Origin: an uncultured Oscillospiraceae bacterium
Lineage (GTDB): Bacteria > Bacillota > Clostridia > Oscillospirales > Oscillospiraceae
Assembly: GCA_934668605.1 (NCBI GenBank)
Contig: CAKUNY010000030.1
Coordinates: 1-16,359 of the forward strand
Direction of reading: 5' to 3'
Length of the DNA: 16,359 nt
Position 1 is the stretch's first letter. Every line of letters starts with the position of its first letter. A program made the position numbers and the translations under genes. Positions 6,366 through 14,075 of this stretch are shown in pieces. The notes under the pieces are model-generated. The model did not search any database. It saw only the letters and a program-made list of their open reading frames with translations, and was not told where the DNA came from.

Positions 6366-7709
6366 ATGCAGGGACATGTTACCATATTAGGCTATACGCC
6401 GAACATCGAGGCGATGATCGCCTCCGGCGGCAGAATTTCCACAATGGACGGCACGGCGGACGAAATTTTTGAAACCTCGCTTGCGGCCGGAAAAGAGAAA
6501 AACGAAAAGCTCATCGGGAAGGTTCTCTCGTCGGGACACACGTCTGTTTTGGAGCACGGATTTGTGAATCTCGCGTTTGAGAACGTTTCGGTGCTGGCCG
6601 AGCAGTTTCTGATCGAATTCCGGCTTGCGTCCTTTACGGTCAAATCCCGGCGCTATGTCGATTTTTCCAAGGCGGGCTACGTTTCGCCGGACTGGGAAGA
6701 CGGCGCGCAGAAGGCGATGTTCGACGAGGCGGTCAGCAGGCTGTTTTCGATTTATGATGAGCTGGAAGCGGCGGGCGTTCCCAAGGAGGACGCGCGGTTC
6801 GTGCTGCCGTACTGCTTTTGCAGCAACTTCTTCTGCTCGATGAACGCGCGGGAGCTTCTGCATGTGATGAACGAGCTGCGCTATGGGCGCGGAAGCGGGA
6901 TCCCGGAGCTCCGGGCGCTGGGCGAGAGCCTTTTTTCGCAGTGCGAGGAAAAGCTTGCGTTTCTGGCTGTTCGTAAAGAGGAACAATATCGCACAAAAAC
7001 GCTGCCGCTTCCTGCCGGAAAGGCGATTTCTCTTGACAGACCGGTCACGCTTCTGGACGGCACAAAGCAGCCCGAGCGGCTCATCTGCCGGGCGGCGTAT
7101 CTTGCGCGCGGAATGGAGCTTCCGGAGCTGACAGAGCAGGAGCAGACGGAGCTTTTGCGTGCGCTTCTTGAAAATCACCGCAAGCGCGAGCTGGAGCAGG
7201 CGAGCTTTACGCTTTTGTATTCCGGCATGTCTCTTGCCGCGCTCACGCACCTGACGCGCCACCGGATGCAGGCAATGACCGCGCCGAACCTACTTGAAAA
7301 CGCCGATTACAGCCGGTATGTTCTGCCGGAAAGCGTGAAAAAAGCCGGAATGGAAGCGCGCTACCGGGAGGCGTTCTGCATCGCGGAGGCCGCGGCAAAG
7401 AAGCTTTCGGCCGGGAACGCCGGACAAGACGTGCTTTCGTATCTTCTGGTCAGCGGCCTGAAAATTCCGGTCGTCTCGACGATGAACGCGGGAGAGCTCT
7501 ATACGTTCTTCCGCCTGCGCACGTGCGAACGGGCGCAGTGGGAGATCCGGGAGCTGGCCACCGAGGCGCTCAAGGTTCTGCGCGCGGCGCATCCGGCGCT
7601 CTTTTCGCTCTATGGCCCGACGTGCTTTATGACAGGCGCGTGCCCCGAGGGCAGAATGTGTTGCGGGAAGACGGCGCAGGTGAAAGAAACGTTTTCCGGA
7701 ACGCTTTAA
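6366..7709 (+). CDS. thyX: Tandem ThyX-like FAD-dependent thymidylate synthase
   Basis: This 447-residue protein is about twice a normal ThyX (roughly 220-250 residues) and is made of two ThyX-like halves (about 1-215 and 235-440). ThyX makes dTMP from dUMP using methylene-tetrahydrofolate and FAD. The first half has HTSVLEH (58-64), a degenerate ThyX motif with E84-F85-R86 in place of RHR but retained S89 and RRY (95-97), and NARELL (160-165), where SGIPELR replaces the usual AQxEIR. The second half keeps R298-H299-R300, S316-R317-Y318 and AQWEIR (390-395), but lacks the serine after RHR. A Cys-rich tail follows (C420, C426, C432, C433). The start at 6366 fits AGGAGA 6 nt upstream; an in-frame ATG at 6297 lies inside DUF2344. 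Activity as a thymidylate synthase is likely but not certain, given the split motifs. Confidence 0.8.
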   Translation: MQGHVTILGYTPNIEAMIASGGRISTMDGTADEIFETSLAAGKEKNEKLIGKVLSSGHTSVLEHGFVNLAFENVSVLAEQFLIEFRLASFTVKSRRYVDFSKAGYVSPDWEDGAQKAMFDEAVSRLFSIYDELEAAGVPKEDARFVLPYCFCSNFFCSMNARELLHVMNELRYGRGSGIPELRALGESLFSQCEEKLAFLAVRKEEQYRTKTLPLPAGKAISLDRPVTLLDGTKQPERLICRAAYLARGMELPELTEQEQTELLRALLENHRKRELEQASFTLLYSGMSLAALTHLTRHRMQAMTAPNLLENADYSRYVLPESVKKAGMEARYREAFCIAEAAAKKLSAGNAGQDVLSYLLVSGLKIPVVSTMNAGELYTFFRLRTCERAQWEIRELATEALKVLRAAHPALFSLYGPTCFMTGACPEGRMCCGKTAQVKETFSGTL

Positions 7710-7715
7710 AAATCG

Positions 7716-7745
7716 AAGGACTGCCGCACGCGCGGCAGTCCTTTT
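7716..7745 (+). terminator. Intrinsic terminator after thyX
   Basis: A perfect 12-bp stem (7716-7727 with 7732-7743, the outer pairs A-T) with an ACGC loop ends in TTTT, only 6 nt after the thyX stop. It closes the operon that runs from the M50 protease or radical SAM gene. Confidence 0.9.
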
Positions 7746-7754
7746 GCGCTCCGT

Positions 7755-7808
7755 AATTCTTAGGAATTCTTAAATTTCCCGGAAATATCCGGAAAGCTAT
7801 GGTATACT
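7755..7808 (+). promoter_or_regulatory. Promoter of the lipoprotein operon with stacked 10-bp-period repeats
   Basis: An extended -10 (TGG followed by TATACT at 7803-7808) lies 24 nt before the first lipoprotein start. No good -35 is seen at 17 bp (7780-7785 reads CGGAAA), which suggests activator dependence or reliance on the extended -10. Upstream are AATTCTTA twice (7755-7762, 7765-7772) and CCGGAAA twice (7779-7785, 7789-7795), each pair with a 10-bp period. An inverted repeat ATTTCC-C-GGAAAT (7774-7786) overlaps the expected -35. These are candidate operator sites. Confidence 0.6.
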
Positions 7809-7831
7809 GGGCGTAAAGGGGGGGAGGGGAA

Positions 7832-8866
7832 ATGCGAAATCGTTTGATCGCATGGCTGCTTCTTGCGTCGCTGCTGCTCTCCGGCTGCGCAAAAGTCGAG
7901 CAGACACCAGGCGAGGCGCAGGCTGCGGAGGAAGCCGGGATACAGGCGGAAGAGCCTGTGGAAAAATCCGCGGAGGAGGCGCAGGAAGGAGAACTGCCGC
8001 AGATCGAGCCCGGGCAGTGGGCAGAGTATGCGGAAATGTACGACGCGTATTTTCTCGGGGAAGAGCGGCGGCTGCCGCTGGATTTCATGTTCGTAAGGCC
8101 GATTTTGCAGATGGCAGACCTTGATCAAAACGGCGTGCCGGAGCTCATTGTGTACCACGGGGTGGCGACGGCGATGATGATCTTCGCGATTTTCACGATC
8201 GAGGACGGCACGGTCAAAAGTCTCACGGAGCTTCTGAGCTGGAACTGGGCAATGCCGACGGCAGAGGGCGACTGCATCATTCCGACGACCGAGACGGTCA
8301 TCCCGGACATGCATCAGGAGATTCTCTGCGACAGCGCGTATGTCACGCTGGATGTGCGCGTGCTGCCGTTTGACCTGTACTATGGCGCAATCTCCGCGCG
8401 GCGGGATGCGAAAACCGGGGAAGCCTTCTGGATGTTCAGCTGCTACAACAACAGAACCGTCGATATTGACGGCGTGACGTGCAACGCCGGCGGAGAATAC
8501 TGGCGGTTTTCAAACAAAGACGGGGAAATCGTCCCCATTCTGATGAAGCGCTTCGGCATCGAGTATGACGAAAACACGCCGTTCGCAGGATACAGTCAGG
8601 TGTTTCCGGACGAGAAGCCGGAATGGATCGAGGAAATGGATAGCCAGGCGCCGGTGGTAGACGGCAAAACGTCGGCGGAGCTGACTGAGCGGTTTGTGTC
8701 TGAGCGGGATACCGCCTATCCGGCGCTGGATTCTGCGCCCGAGGAATGCAAATTCTATGCAGCGAAGGGCGATTCCAACGAGGAGCTTTTGCAGGATGCG
8801 CACGCGTTTTTTGCGCAATTTTCCGCGCCGGGGAACAAAAACGCCCCGGGTGCGTCCAATCAATAA
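7832..8866 (+). CDS. Predicted lipoprotein, unknown function (first of three)
   Basis: This 344-residue protein has a lipoprotein signal peptide: basic MRNR, hydrophobic core, and lipobox LSGC with the lipidated cysteine at 19. A Glu/Ala-rich low-complexity tether covers about 22-60, followed by a folded extracytoplasmic domain. Residues 96-107 (DLDQNGVPELIV) resemble the calcium-loop-like DxDxNGxxE segment common in clostridial surface lipoproteins of unknown role. No catalytic motif is recognised. It would sit on the outer face of the cytoplasmic membrane. A very strong purine-rich ribosome binding site (GGGGGGAGGGG) precedes the ATG. The next lipoprotein starts 37 bp after its stop without an intervening terminator, suggesting an operon. 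Confidence 0.85.
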   Translation: MRNRLIAWLLLASLLLSGCAKVEQTPGEAQAAEEAGIQAEEPVEKSAEEAQEGELPQIEPGQWAEYAEMYDAYFLGEERRLPLDFMFVRPILQMADLDQNGVPELIVYHGVATAMMIFAIFTIEDGTVKSLTELLSWNWAMPTAEGDCIIPTTETVIPDMHQEILCDSAYVTLDVRVLPFDLYYGAISARRDAKTGEAFWMFSCYNNRTVDIDGVTCNAGGEYWRFSNKDGEIVPILMKRFGIEYDENTPFAGYSQVFPDEKPEWIEEMDSQAPVVDGKTSAELTERFVSERDTAYPALDSAPEECKFYAAKGDSNEELLQDAHAFFAQFSAPGNKNAPGASNQ

Positions 8867-8903
8867 AGCCATAGAGAATTGAGACCCTGAAAGGAGACGG
8901 AAT

Positions 8904-10358
8904 ATGAAAAGAAGATGGATCGCGCTGCTTTTGGCGCTGACGATGCTGGCCGCGCTTTTGGCCGGCTGCACAAAAAAGAGCGAAACGCCGGCTGAGCCCT
9001 CGCAGGAGCAGACCGGGCAGGAGGAAAACCAGACCCAGCCGGATGAGAACCCGACAGAAGAAACCCCGGAGGTTCAGCCGGAAAACCCGGAGGTAACGCC
9101 TGAGAACCCGGACGAGAAGCCCTCTGACGAGCAAACGCCCGAGGAAGAGACGCCGGAGGAAGAACCCGAACTTACCGAGGAGCAGAAAAGAAGACTTCGC
9201 ATCGAGCAGTGCATCGAGGAAAGCACGGTCTGGGCGGCGGACGAGGAGTATAACAACTTCTTTACCGAGGCGCTTCTCAAAAGCCGCTTGGAGGACTTTT
9301 TGTTCCAGAACTGGGACAATGTCACCCTTGGCATTTCGGACTTCTTTGACGCGGATGATTTTAAGATGAATCTCTACCAGAACTCGCTCGGCGAGTATTT
9401 CTGCGTCCTGTCGCATGAGGACAGCTTCCGGGAGATATCCATCCGCCTGAACGCGGACGGCGCGAGCGTCTATACGCCGGATACGAATGCGGGAGCGGCG
9501 AACGCTTCGGCGGAAATCGCGAGTCTGGTCGACGGCGCGAAGTTTGACAAGCGTTACGACGGGTATTATTTTGACGACAAAATGGACGCGCAGGCGAACA
9601 AGACCTTCAAGGCCTGGTGCGCGCTGGCGCTGAACGGCTTTAAAAAGACGCTGGAGGGAAACAGGAAGGACTGGCAGCTGGTGCTGGACGACGCGTTCCG
9701 GGTGACGGTTTCGTTTGATGAAAACGACCAGTTTGTGCTGGAGCTGCAAGGCAAGACGAGCTACTGGCTCGAGCTGCGCTATCGCCCGGAGTGCGGCGTG
9801 TGGGCGGATGTGAGCCTTGTTCCGACGTTTGGAAGCGACTTGTCGGACTGGAAGGTGGATGCGTCGAAGCTGACGGATTCGTATCTTATCTCCCTTGTCC
9901 ATACGCTCGAGCTCGGCATGACCGCCGCGCCCTTCACGTTTGAGCGGCCAAAGGATCTGACGCAGCAGCAGCTCTGGCTCATGTTCCTTCTGCTCACGCC
10001 CAAGCAGGAGCTGGAAGCGACGTATGAGAAAAAAGACGGCATGTATCATATTACGCAGGACATGATGGAAGACACGCTCATTTCGTATCTGCCGTACTAC
10101 CGGCTTGATCTCACGAAGGATCCCGGCTACGACGAAGCATCGGGCGAGATCATCGTGCCGATGGTGTCCGGCTTCGGCGGCGACAGCCTCGCAAAGCTGC
10201 GCGAAAAGAGCGTGGACGGCAACACCGTGACCTTCACGGTCGACTATTACAGCTTCGACGATGTGAATTACACAAACGTCCAGAAGTCCAAGACCTACAC
10301 CGTTACGTTCAACTATGGCCGCTACTGCTATGAATCCGCCGTGGAGGCTTCGGACTGA
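8904..10358 (+). CDS. Predicted lipoprotein with long Pro/Glu-rich tether, unknown function
   Basis: This 484-residue protein starts with a clear lipoprotein signal, lipobox LAGC with the cysteine at 22. Residues 27-92 form an acidic, proline-rich, repeat-like spacer (PENPEV, PENPDE, EETPEEEPE) of the kind that carries a surface domain through the cell wall. The rest (about 95-484) is a folded region, probably rich in beta strands, with alternating aromatic and polar residues near the C-terminus (TYTVTFNYGRYCYESAV). I recognise no family. AAAGGAGA is well placed before the ATG. It follows the first lipoprotein by 37 bp and precedes the third by 79 bp, with no terminator between, so all three are probably co-transcribed. 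Confidence 0.85.
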   Translation: MKRRWIALLLALTMLAALLAGCTKKSETPAEPSQEQTGQEENQTQPDENPTEETPEVQPENPEVTPENPDEKPSDEQTPEEETPEEEPELTEEQKRRLRIEQCIEESTVWAADEEYNNFFTEALLKSRLEDFLFQNWDNVTLGISDFFDADDFKMNLYQNSLGEYFCVLSHEDSFREISIRLNADGASVYTPDTNAGAANASAEIASLVDGAKFDKRYDGYYFDDKMDAQANKTFKAWCALALNGFKKTLEGNRKDWQLVLDDAFRVTVSFDENDQFVLELQGKTSYWLELRYRPECGVWADVSLVPTFGSDLSDWKVDASKLTDSYLISLVHTLELGMTAAPFTFERPKDLTQQQLWLMFLLLTPKQELEATYEKKDGMYHITQDMMEDTLISYLPYYRLDLTKDPGYDEASGEIIVPMVSGFGGDSLAKLREKSVDGNTVTFTVDYYSFDDVNYTNVQKSKTYTVTFNYGRYCYESAVEASD

Positions 10359-10422
10359 TCGGATATAAAACAGCGCACACCCCTGAAAAGAAACAGTCGG
10401 AATTACAGACACTTCCCGGATG

Positions 10423-10429
10423 AAAGGAG
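10423..10429 (+). promoter_or_regulatory. Ribosome binding site that sets a GTG start
   Basis: AAAGGAG ends 8 nt before the GTG at 10438, while the in-frame ATG at 10420 overlaps this site and has no purine-rich sequence before it. The GTG is therefore the better start for the third lipoprotein, and it also places the signal peptide normally (MKKRG). Confidence 0.7.
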
Positions 10430-10437
10430 CGCTTTTT

Positions 10438-11472
10438 GTGAAAAAACGAGGCCTGATTTGTCTGGCGTTATGCCTCTTGCTGCTGTTCGGCGGCTGCGCG
10501 AGGGAGCAGGAGGCGGTAGTGAAGACGCCGGATTATCCCCTTGACGAGCAGACGGTTTTGCATGCATTTGAGGACGCGGGCTTTTCCGTGATGCTGTCGG
10601 AGGAGGACACGGATGCGCAGCCGGATTGCGTGCGCGTCACGCTGCGCGACCCGGAAAAGACCTACACCGAAGGCGGCGGGCATGTGCTGCTTGCGTCCGT
10701 TCTGACTGCCAACACCGAGCAGGGGCGGGCGATGACGCTTTCGTATTGGGGCGATGAAGAGGAGGCGCCGGCCGCGAAGCTGGATGACTGGAAGAAGCAG
10801 CTGGACTTAGCCGAGACGTTTTACGGCCTCAAAGAGGGAACGCTGTATGGCGCATTCTCCGGGATGGAGGTCGGCGGCGAACACGTGAAGCTGGAAGCGG
10901 CGGTAGACGGCGGGTACTGCCGGGTGACCTACTGGAAGGAAAAGGCGTGGCTGAACGTGTATCTCACGGCCTCGCGCGAGGCAGCGGCGCTGCTTCTGGA
11001 CGCTCCAAGATGTCAGGTCGTGCTTCGAAGGTGCTGGACGACGGACGATCAGGGGCGCTATACGACCGTGTTCCAGCCGTACATGGAGGCGAGCGCGGGC
11101 GAGGATAACTTCGAGAAGGCGCGCAGCGCATATTACGAGGATTCGTACCGCGCGTATTATGACGGCTTTTCCAGTATTGTGACGCAGGACTGCATCGAAA
11201 CGTGGATGACGAACCGCGAGCCTTTTAAATACGACAAGCTTGCACTGGAAAACGGCTGTACGATCGCGCCGGGCGAGGCAAGCTTCAAAATTTATAAGCT
11301 GTATGACGACGCGGTGACCTACTCGTTCGAGCTGCCGCTTACCATCACGCAGGACTCAGGCGAAACCAGCGAGCAGACCCTCACGGGGCAGATTCAGTAC
11401 AGCAGCACCGAAAACCGCGTGAGCAAAATCACCTACGACGCGTTCGAGCTTTCCCTCGGGTTAGACGGCTGA
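10438..11472 (+). CDS. Predicted lipoprotein, unknown function (third of three)
   Basis: From the GTG start the protein has 344 residues with a basic KKR start, a leucine-rich core, and lipobox FGGC with the cysteine at 20. Unlike the second lipoprotein it has almost no tether; the mature domain starts within about 10 residues of the lipidated cysteine, so it should sit close to the membrane. Residues 100-344 contain many alternating strand-like stretches. No known domain or catalytic signature is recognised, and I see no convincing sequence similarity to the other two lipoproteins. Starting at ATG 10420 would add six residues (MKGALF), less consistent with the ribosome binding site. The gene ends at a strong bidirectional terminator. 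Confidence 0.82.
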   Translation: MKKRGLICLALCLLLLFGGCAREQEAVVKTPDYPLDEQTVLHAFEDAGFSVMLSEEDTDAQPDCVRVTLRDPEKTYTEGGGHVLLASVLTANTEQGRAMTLSYWGDEEEAPAAKLDDWKKQLDLAETFYGLKEGTLYGAFSGMEVGGEHVKLEAAVDGGYCRVTYWKEKAWLNVYLTASREAAALLLDAPRCQVVLRRCWTTDDQGRYTTVFQPYMEASAGEDNFEKARSAYYEDSYRAYYDGFSSIVTQDCIETWMTNREPFKYDKLALENGCTIAPGEASFKIYKLYDDAVTYSFELPLTITQDSGETSEQTLTGQIQYSSTENRVSKITYDAFELSLGLDG

Positions 11473-11481
11473 ATACAGGTT

Positions 11482-11515
11482 AAAACGCATCCGCCAATAT
11501 GGGCGGATGCGTTTT
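11482..11515. terminator. Bidirectional intrinsic terminator between convergent genes
   Basis: A perfect 14-bp stem (11482-11495 with 11502-11515) around a 6-nt loop carries AAAA on its left end and TTTT on its right, so it works as a terminator in both directions. It lies 9 nt after the third lipoprotein stop and 4 nt beyond the stop of the convergent DUF3783 gene. Confidence 0.92.
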
Positions 11516-11519
11516 GGCG

Positions 11520-11918
11520 TTATTCGGAAGGCTCCTGCTCGTGCAAGGGTTTGCCGTTTTTCAGGGCTTCGTGCTCTTTTTGCAGTTCGTCATGGAGCTC
11601 CAAGGAGTTCCAGCCCTGATTTGTCTCGGTCAGCACGGCCTTGAGGGGAATAGCGGGCAGGCGCGAGGCTTTCAAAAGCGTCAGAAACGCGTTTACCATC
11701 GGTTGCGAAAAGCCGCAGAGAACGAGCATCGGCTCGGGGAAGCTTTCGCCGTCATAGACGCTTTCAAACGTGCCGAGCGCGCCCGTAAACGAGCCGAGGC
11801 TTTGCAGATACTCCCGCTTTTCAACCGGCCGGACTTTTAACCCAAGCTTCATTGCCGCCATGCGGAGCTTCGACAGGTGCTTGGTGGGGAGGTTATAGGA
11901 AAGGATCAGCTGCGTCAT
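11520..11918 (-). CDS. DUF3783 family protein
   Basis: This 132-residue soluble protein has no signal peptide or membrane segment. The family signature is clear: MLVLCGFSQPMVNAFL (64-79) followed by LKAVLTETNQGW (92-103) and LHDELQKEHE (108-117). The biochemical function is unknown. Its ATG overlaps the stop of the O-antigen ligase gene by 4 bp (ATGA), and AGGAGGG precedes it closely, so translation is coupled and a cytoplasmic role supporting the glycan polymer step is possible, though this is inference. The C-terminus is charged and probably disordered (HEQEPSE). The gene ends at the bidirectional terminator and is the last of the minus-strand operon. Confidence 0.85.
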   Translation of the reverse strand: MTQLILSYNLPTKHLSKLRMAAMKLGLKVRPVEKREYLQSLGSFTGALGTFESVYDGESFPEPMLVLCGFSQPMVNAFLTLLKASRLPAIPLKAVLTETNQGWNSLELHDELQKEHEALKNGKPLHEQEPSE

Positions 11919-13501
11919 GTCGTTCCCTCCTGCGGCGTTCGAAGAAAGCCAAAATAGACGATCATCGCGGCGATTGCCCAGAAGTAGACCATCATATAGG
12001 GCTCTTCGAAAATGTTTTCAAAGAAGCAGTGCACCAGCACGCCGAGCAGGCCGCAGAACATGCCGCACACGAGCGGATAGCTCCGGCTGGACTTTTTCTT
12101 CCACTGCTGTCCGGTTCTGTAAATGCTCCGGCAGGAGGCCGCAGCCATGCCGAGCAGCATGATGATAAATCCCGCGAGTCCCAGATAGCCGGTTTCGACG
12201 AGGGTTTTGAGATAGTAATTGTCGAGATAGAAATACTGCACGTAATCGAGCACCTGGTTCTGCATCGCGACCGCGCCGCCGAACATGCCGTGCCCCACGC
12301 CTGTCCACATGCCGGAGGCCTCCAGGAGCTCTAACCCCAACGACCATCTGCCGCCGCGGCCGCCGTTGGTGTTCGCGTCAATGAAGTCCTGCGTAAACAG
12401 AAACCCGATGCGCGTGCGCACGAACGGAATGAGCACCAGAAGCGCCAGTCCCGCCGCCAGCAGCAAAAAAAGCCTGCGGTCGACGAGCAGGATGAACAGA
12501 ATGATCGCCACCGCCATCGCGACCCACGCGCCGCGCGACATCGTAAACAGGCAGGCAAAGCACATGCAGAACGTCGCGAGCCACGCAAAGATCTTCTGCG
12601 AGGGCTTTTCCGCGTAATAGGCGAGCGCCGCCGTCATCGGAACGAAGAGCACCATGAAGTCGCCCATGATGTTGGGGCTGCCGAAAATGGAGTAGACCCG
12701 CGTCCGGACGGCAGTTTCCGCCTGCGCGACCCAGTTAGACGGCATCGGCGCTTTCGTGATATACTGGTAAATGCCGTGAAGAGACAAAACAAACGATAAT
12801 GACACCAGCGTCAGATACAGCGTCATGCAGTCGCGATCGTTTCGAATGAGCCTTGTGACAAGGTAGAACCAGAGCAGATACTGGCACGTCGCGCGGAAGC
12901 CCGCGATCTGGATGGACGTGTACGGGCAGACGACGCACAGAAGGACGAAGCAGACCGTAAGAAACACGGCGACCGGAAGATCGAGCGGATTGAGCTTCGG
13001 CGCGATAGGGGAAGCGGCCTTTTTGCGCTCCCAGATGATCCAGAGGATGCAGAAGAGCAAAAGCGCCTCGTCCCACACCGAGGACACGACCGGAATGGCC
13101 AGCATGTCCCGCAGCACATAGTCGATGAGAACGTAAAGCCCGATGGTAAAGAGCAAAATTGCCGTCATGCCGCCGGAGAAGAGCCAGCCGAACGTGCGGC
13201 TATTTTGCCCACAGGTGAAAACCGCGCGGTAGATTTGATAGAGCGCGGAATTTTCTACCCAGCTTGTCCCTTTTTGGGATAAGCGCTCGTTGCAGCGGGT
13301 AAGGCACCGCTTCGTTCCGCTCCCGTCAAGCGCCGTTGTATCGGACGAAAGGCGGCGCGAGCACCACGCGGCGACCTTGCTTTCACGCCAGCACGAAGCA
13401 AAGCCCCGCCGCACCCGGCTTTCTTTTGCCACGCGCGCGCACCACGACAAAATCGCCAGCGCCCAGCGGTACAAAAAGCAGCCTTGCAGCATGTCAGCCA
13501 T
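11915..13501 (-). CDS. O-antigen ligase/Wzy-family membrane protein (Wzy_C)
   Basis: This 528-residue polytopic protein has about ten or more predicted membrane helices from residue 110 to 520. Family features are SIFGSPNIMGDFMVLFVPM (271-289), the FTMSRGAW segment (319-326), and, after a large external loop (about 365-430), GVGHGMFGGA (401-410) and LVETGYLGLAGF (434-445). Such proteins polymerise or ligate lipid-linked glycans at the outer membrane face; in Gram-positives they act in capsule or wall-polysaccharide assembly or in protein O-glycosylation. Residues 1-108 are an unusual, mostly soluble, basic and Cys-containing extension with recurring E/Q-x-S patterns (E27, E40, E83, Q99). The start overlaps the DUF4330 gene by 8 bp and has GGAGG upstream. 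Its substrate cannot be told from sequence. Confidence 0.87.
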   Translation of the reverse strand: MADMLQGCFLYRWALAILSWCARVAKESRVRRGFASCWRESKVAAWCSRRLSSDTTALDGSGTKRCLTRCNERLSQKGTSWVENSALYQIYRAVFTCGQNSRTFGWLFSGGMTAILLFTIGLYVLIDYVLRDMLAIPVVSSVWDEALLLFCILWIIWERKKAASPIAPKLNPLDLPVAVFLTVCFVLLCVVCPYTSIQIAGFRATCQYLLWFYLVTRLIRNDRDCMTLYLTLVSLSFVLSLHGIYQYITKAPMPSNWVAQAETAVRTRVYSIFGSPNIMGDFMVLFVPMTAALAYYAEKPSQKIFAWLATFCMCFACLFTMSRGAWVAMAVAIILFILLVDRRLFLLLAAGLALLVLIPFVRTRIGFLFTQDFIDANTNGGRGGRWSLGLELLEASGMWTGVGHGMFGGAVAMQNQVLDYVQYFYLDNYYLKTLVETGYLGLAGFIIMLLGMAAASCRSIYRTGQQWKKKSSRSYPLVCGMFCGLLGVLVHCFFENIFEEPYMMVYFWAIAAMIVYFGFLRTPQEGTT

Positions 13502-13958
13502 TGTCAGCCTCCATGCCGGAGATGATGCCGGTCAGCTCAAACTCGCTGGTCTTGAGAATGTACTCATAGCCCACGCGAACCTCCTGGCTGCCGACTGTCC
13601 AGACATTGCCGGAGAAGGTGCCGGTGGCTTTGATGGTGATGGAGAGGTCGCTGTGGCCGAGCGTGCGGATGGAGGAGACGGCCTCGCAGCCGGTAATTTC
13701 GGCGGAGACGAGCTTCGCGTTGTTCACGAGCTGCTTGCCGATCTGCGTTTCGGCAAACTCCGCGACCTCGACGGGCTGGTCTTCAAAGAGAACGGTGAAC
13801 GTGATTTCGTGGTTGTTATTGGAAACCGACGCGGCGGCTTTTTTCCCAACGAGCTTCCAGCCCACGGCCAGCACAACGGCTACGACCAGAACGAGAACAA
13901 GCAGGTCGATCAGATTGATCTTACCGAACAGACGGCCCTTTTCATCAATAATTTTCAT
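13494..13958 (-). CDS. DUF4330 family single-pass membrane protein
   Basis: This 154-residue protein begins MKIIDEKGRLFGKINLIDL, the typical DUF4330 start. One transmembrane helix follows (about 17-37), then a beta-rich extracytoplasmic domain (about 48-150). The function is unknown; the family is frequently found next to O-antigen ligase-like genes in Clostridia, and here its stop overlaps that gene by 8 bp, so a role in the same envelope process is likely. GGAGGCAC precedes the ATG at good distance. It is the first gene of the minus-strand operon, with a candidate promoter at 14047-14075. Confidence 0.88.
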   Translation of the reverse strand: MKIIDEKGRLFGKINLIDLLVLVLVVAVVLAVGWKLVGKKAAASVSNNNHEITFTVLFEDQPVEVAEFAETQIGKQLVNNAKLVSAEITGCEAVSSIRTLGHSDLSITIKATGTFSGNVWTVGSQEVRVGYEYILKTSEFELTGIISGMEADNG

Positions 13959-13985
13959 ACGTGCCTCCAGTAGCTTTGGATTTGG

Positions 13986-14014
13986 TTGATTCTGTGTGGA
14001 AAATAGACTATAAT
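13986..14014 (+). promoter_or_regulatory. Sigma-A promoter for the glycosyltransferase-CsaB gene
   Basis: TTGATT (13986-13991) and a perfect TATAAT (14009-14014) are separated by 17 bp. The -10 is the centre of a dyad, TAGAC (14004-14008) and GTCTA (14015-14019). The predicted start near 14021 gives a leader of about 120 nt. In that leader are a short stem GTCAAAA/TTTTGAC (14086-14103) and a 5-bp stem (14125-14137) that contains the GGGAG ribosome binding site. Confidence 0.75.
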
Positions 14015-14046
14015 GTCTACAGGTTTGCGCAGCAGGCGCATAGGGT

Positions 14047-14075
14047 ATTTTATCCTAAAACGCAGCAAGAAACAA
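14047..14075 (-). promoter_or_regulatory. Candidate promoter for the DUF4330-ligase-DUF3783 operon
   Basis: On the minus strand TTGTTT (14070-14075) and TAAAAT (14047-14052) are spaced by 17 bp. Transcription would start near 14040 and run left, with a leader of about 80 nt. It lies inside the leader of the divergent glycosyltransferase gene, so the two transcripts would overlap at their 5' ends. A TATAGT at 14007-14012 on the same strand has no usable -35. Confidence 0.5.

Noticed and set aside
8436..10412. Minus-strand open frame of 658 codons antisense to the second lipoprotein
   Set aside because: It runs opposite a gene with signal peptide, lipobox and ribosome binding site. Its translation is a low-complexity, Arg/Leu/Val-rich product typical of the complement of GC-rich coding sequence, with no upstream ribosome binding site recognised.
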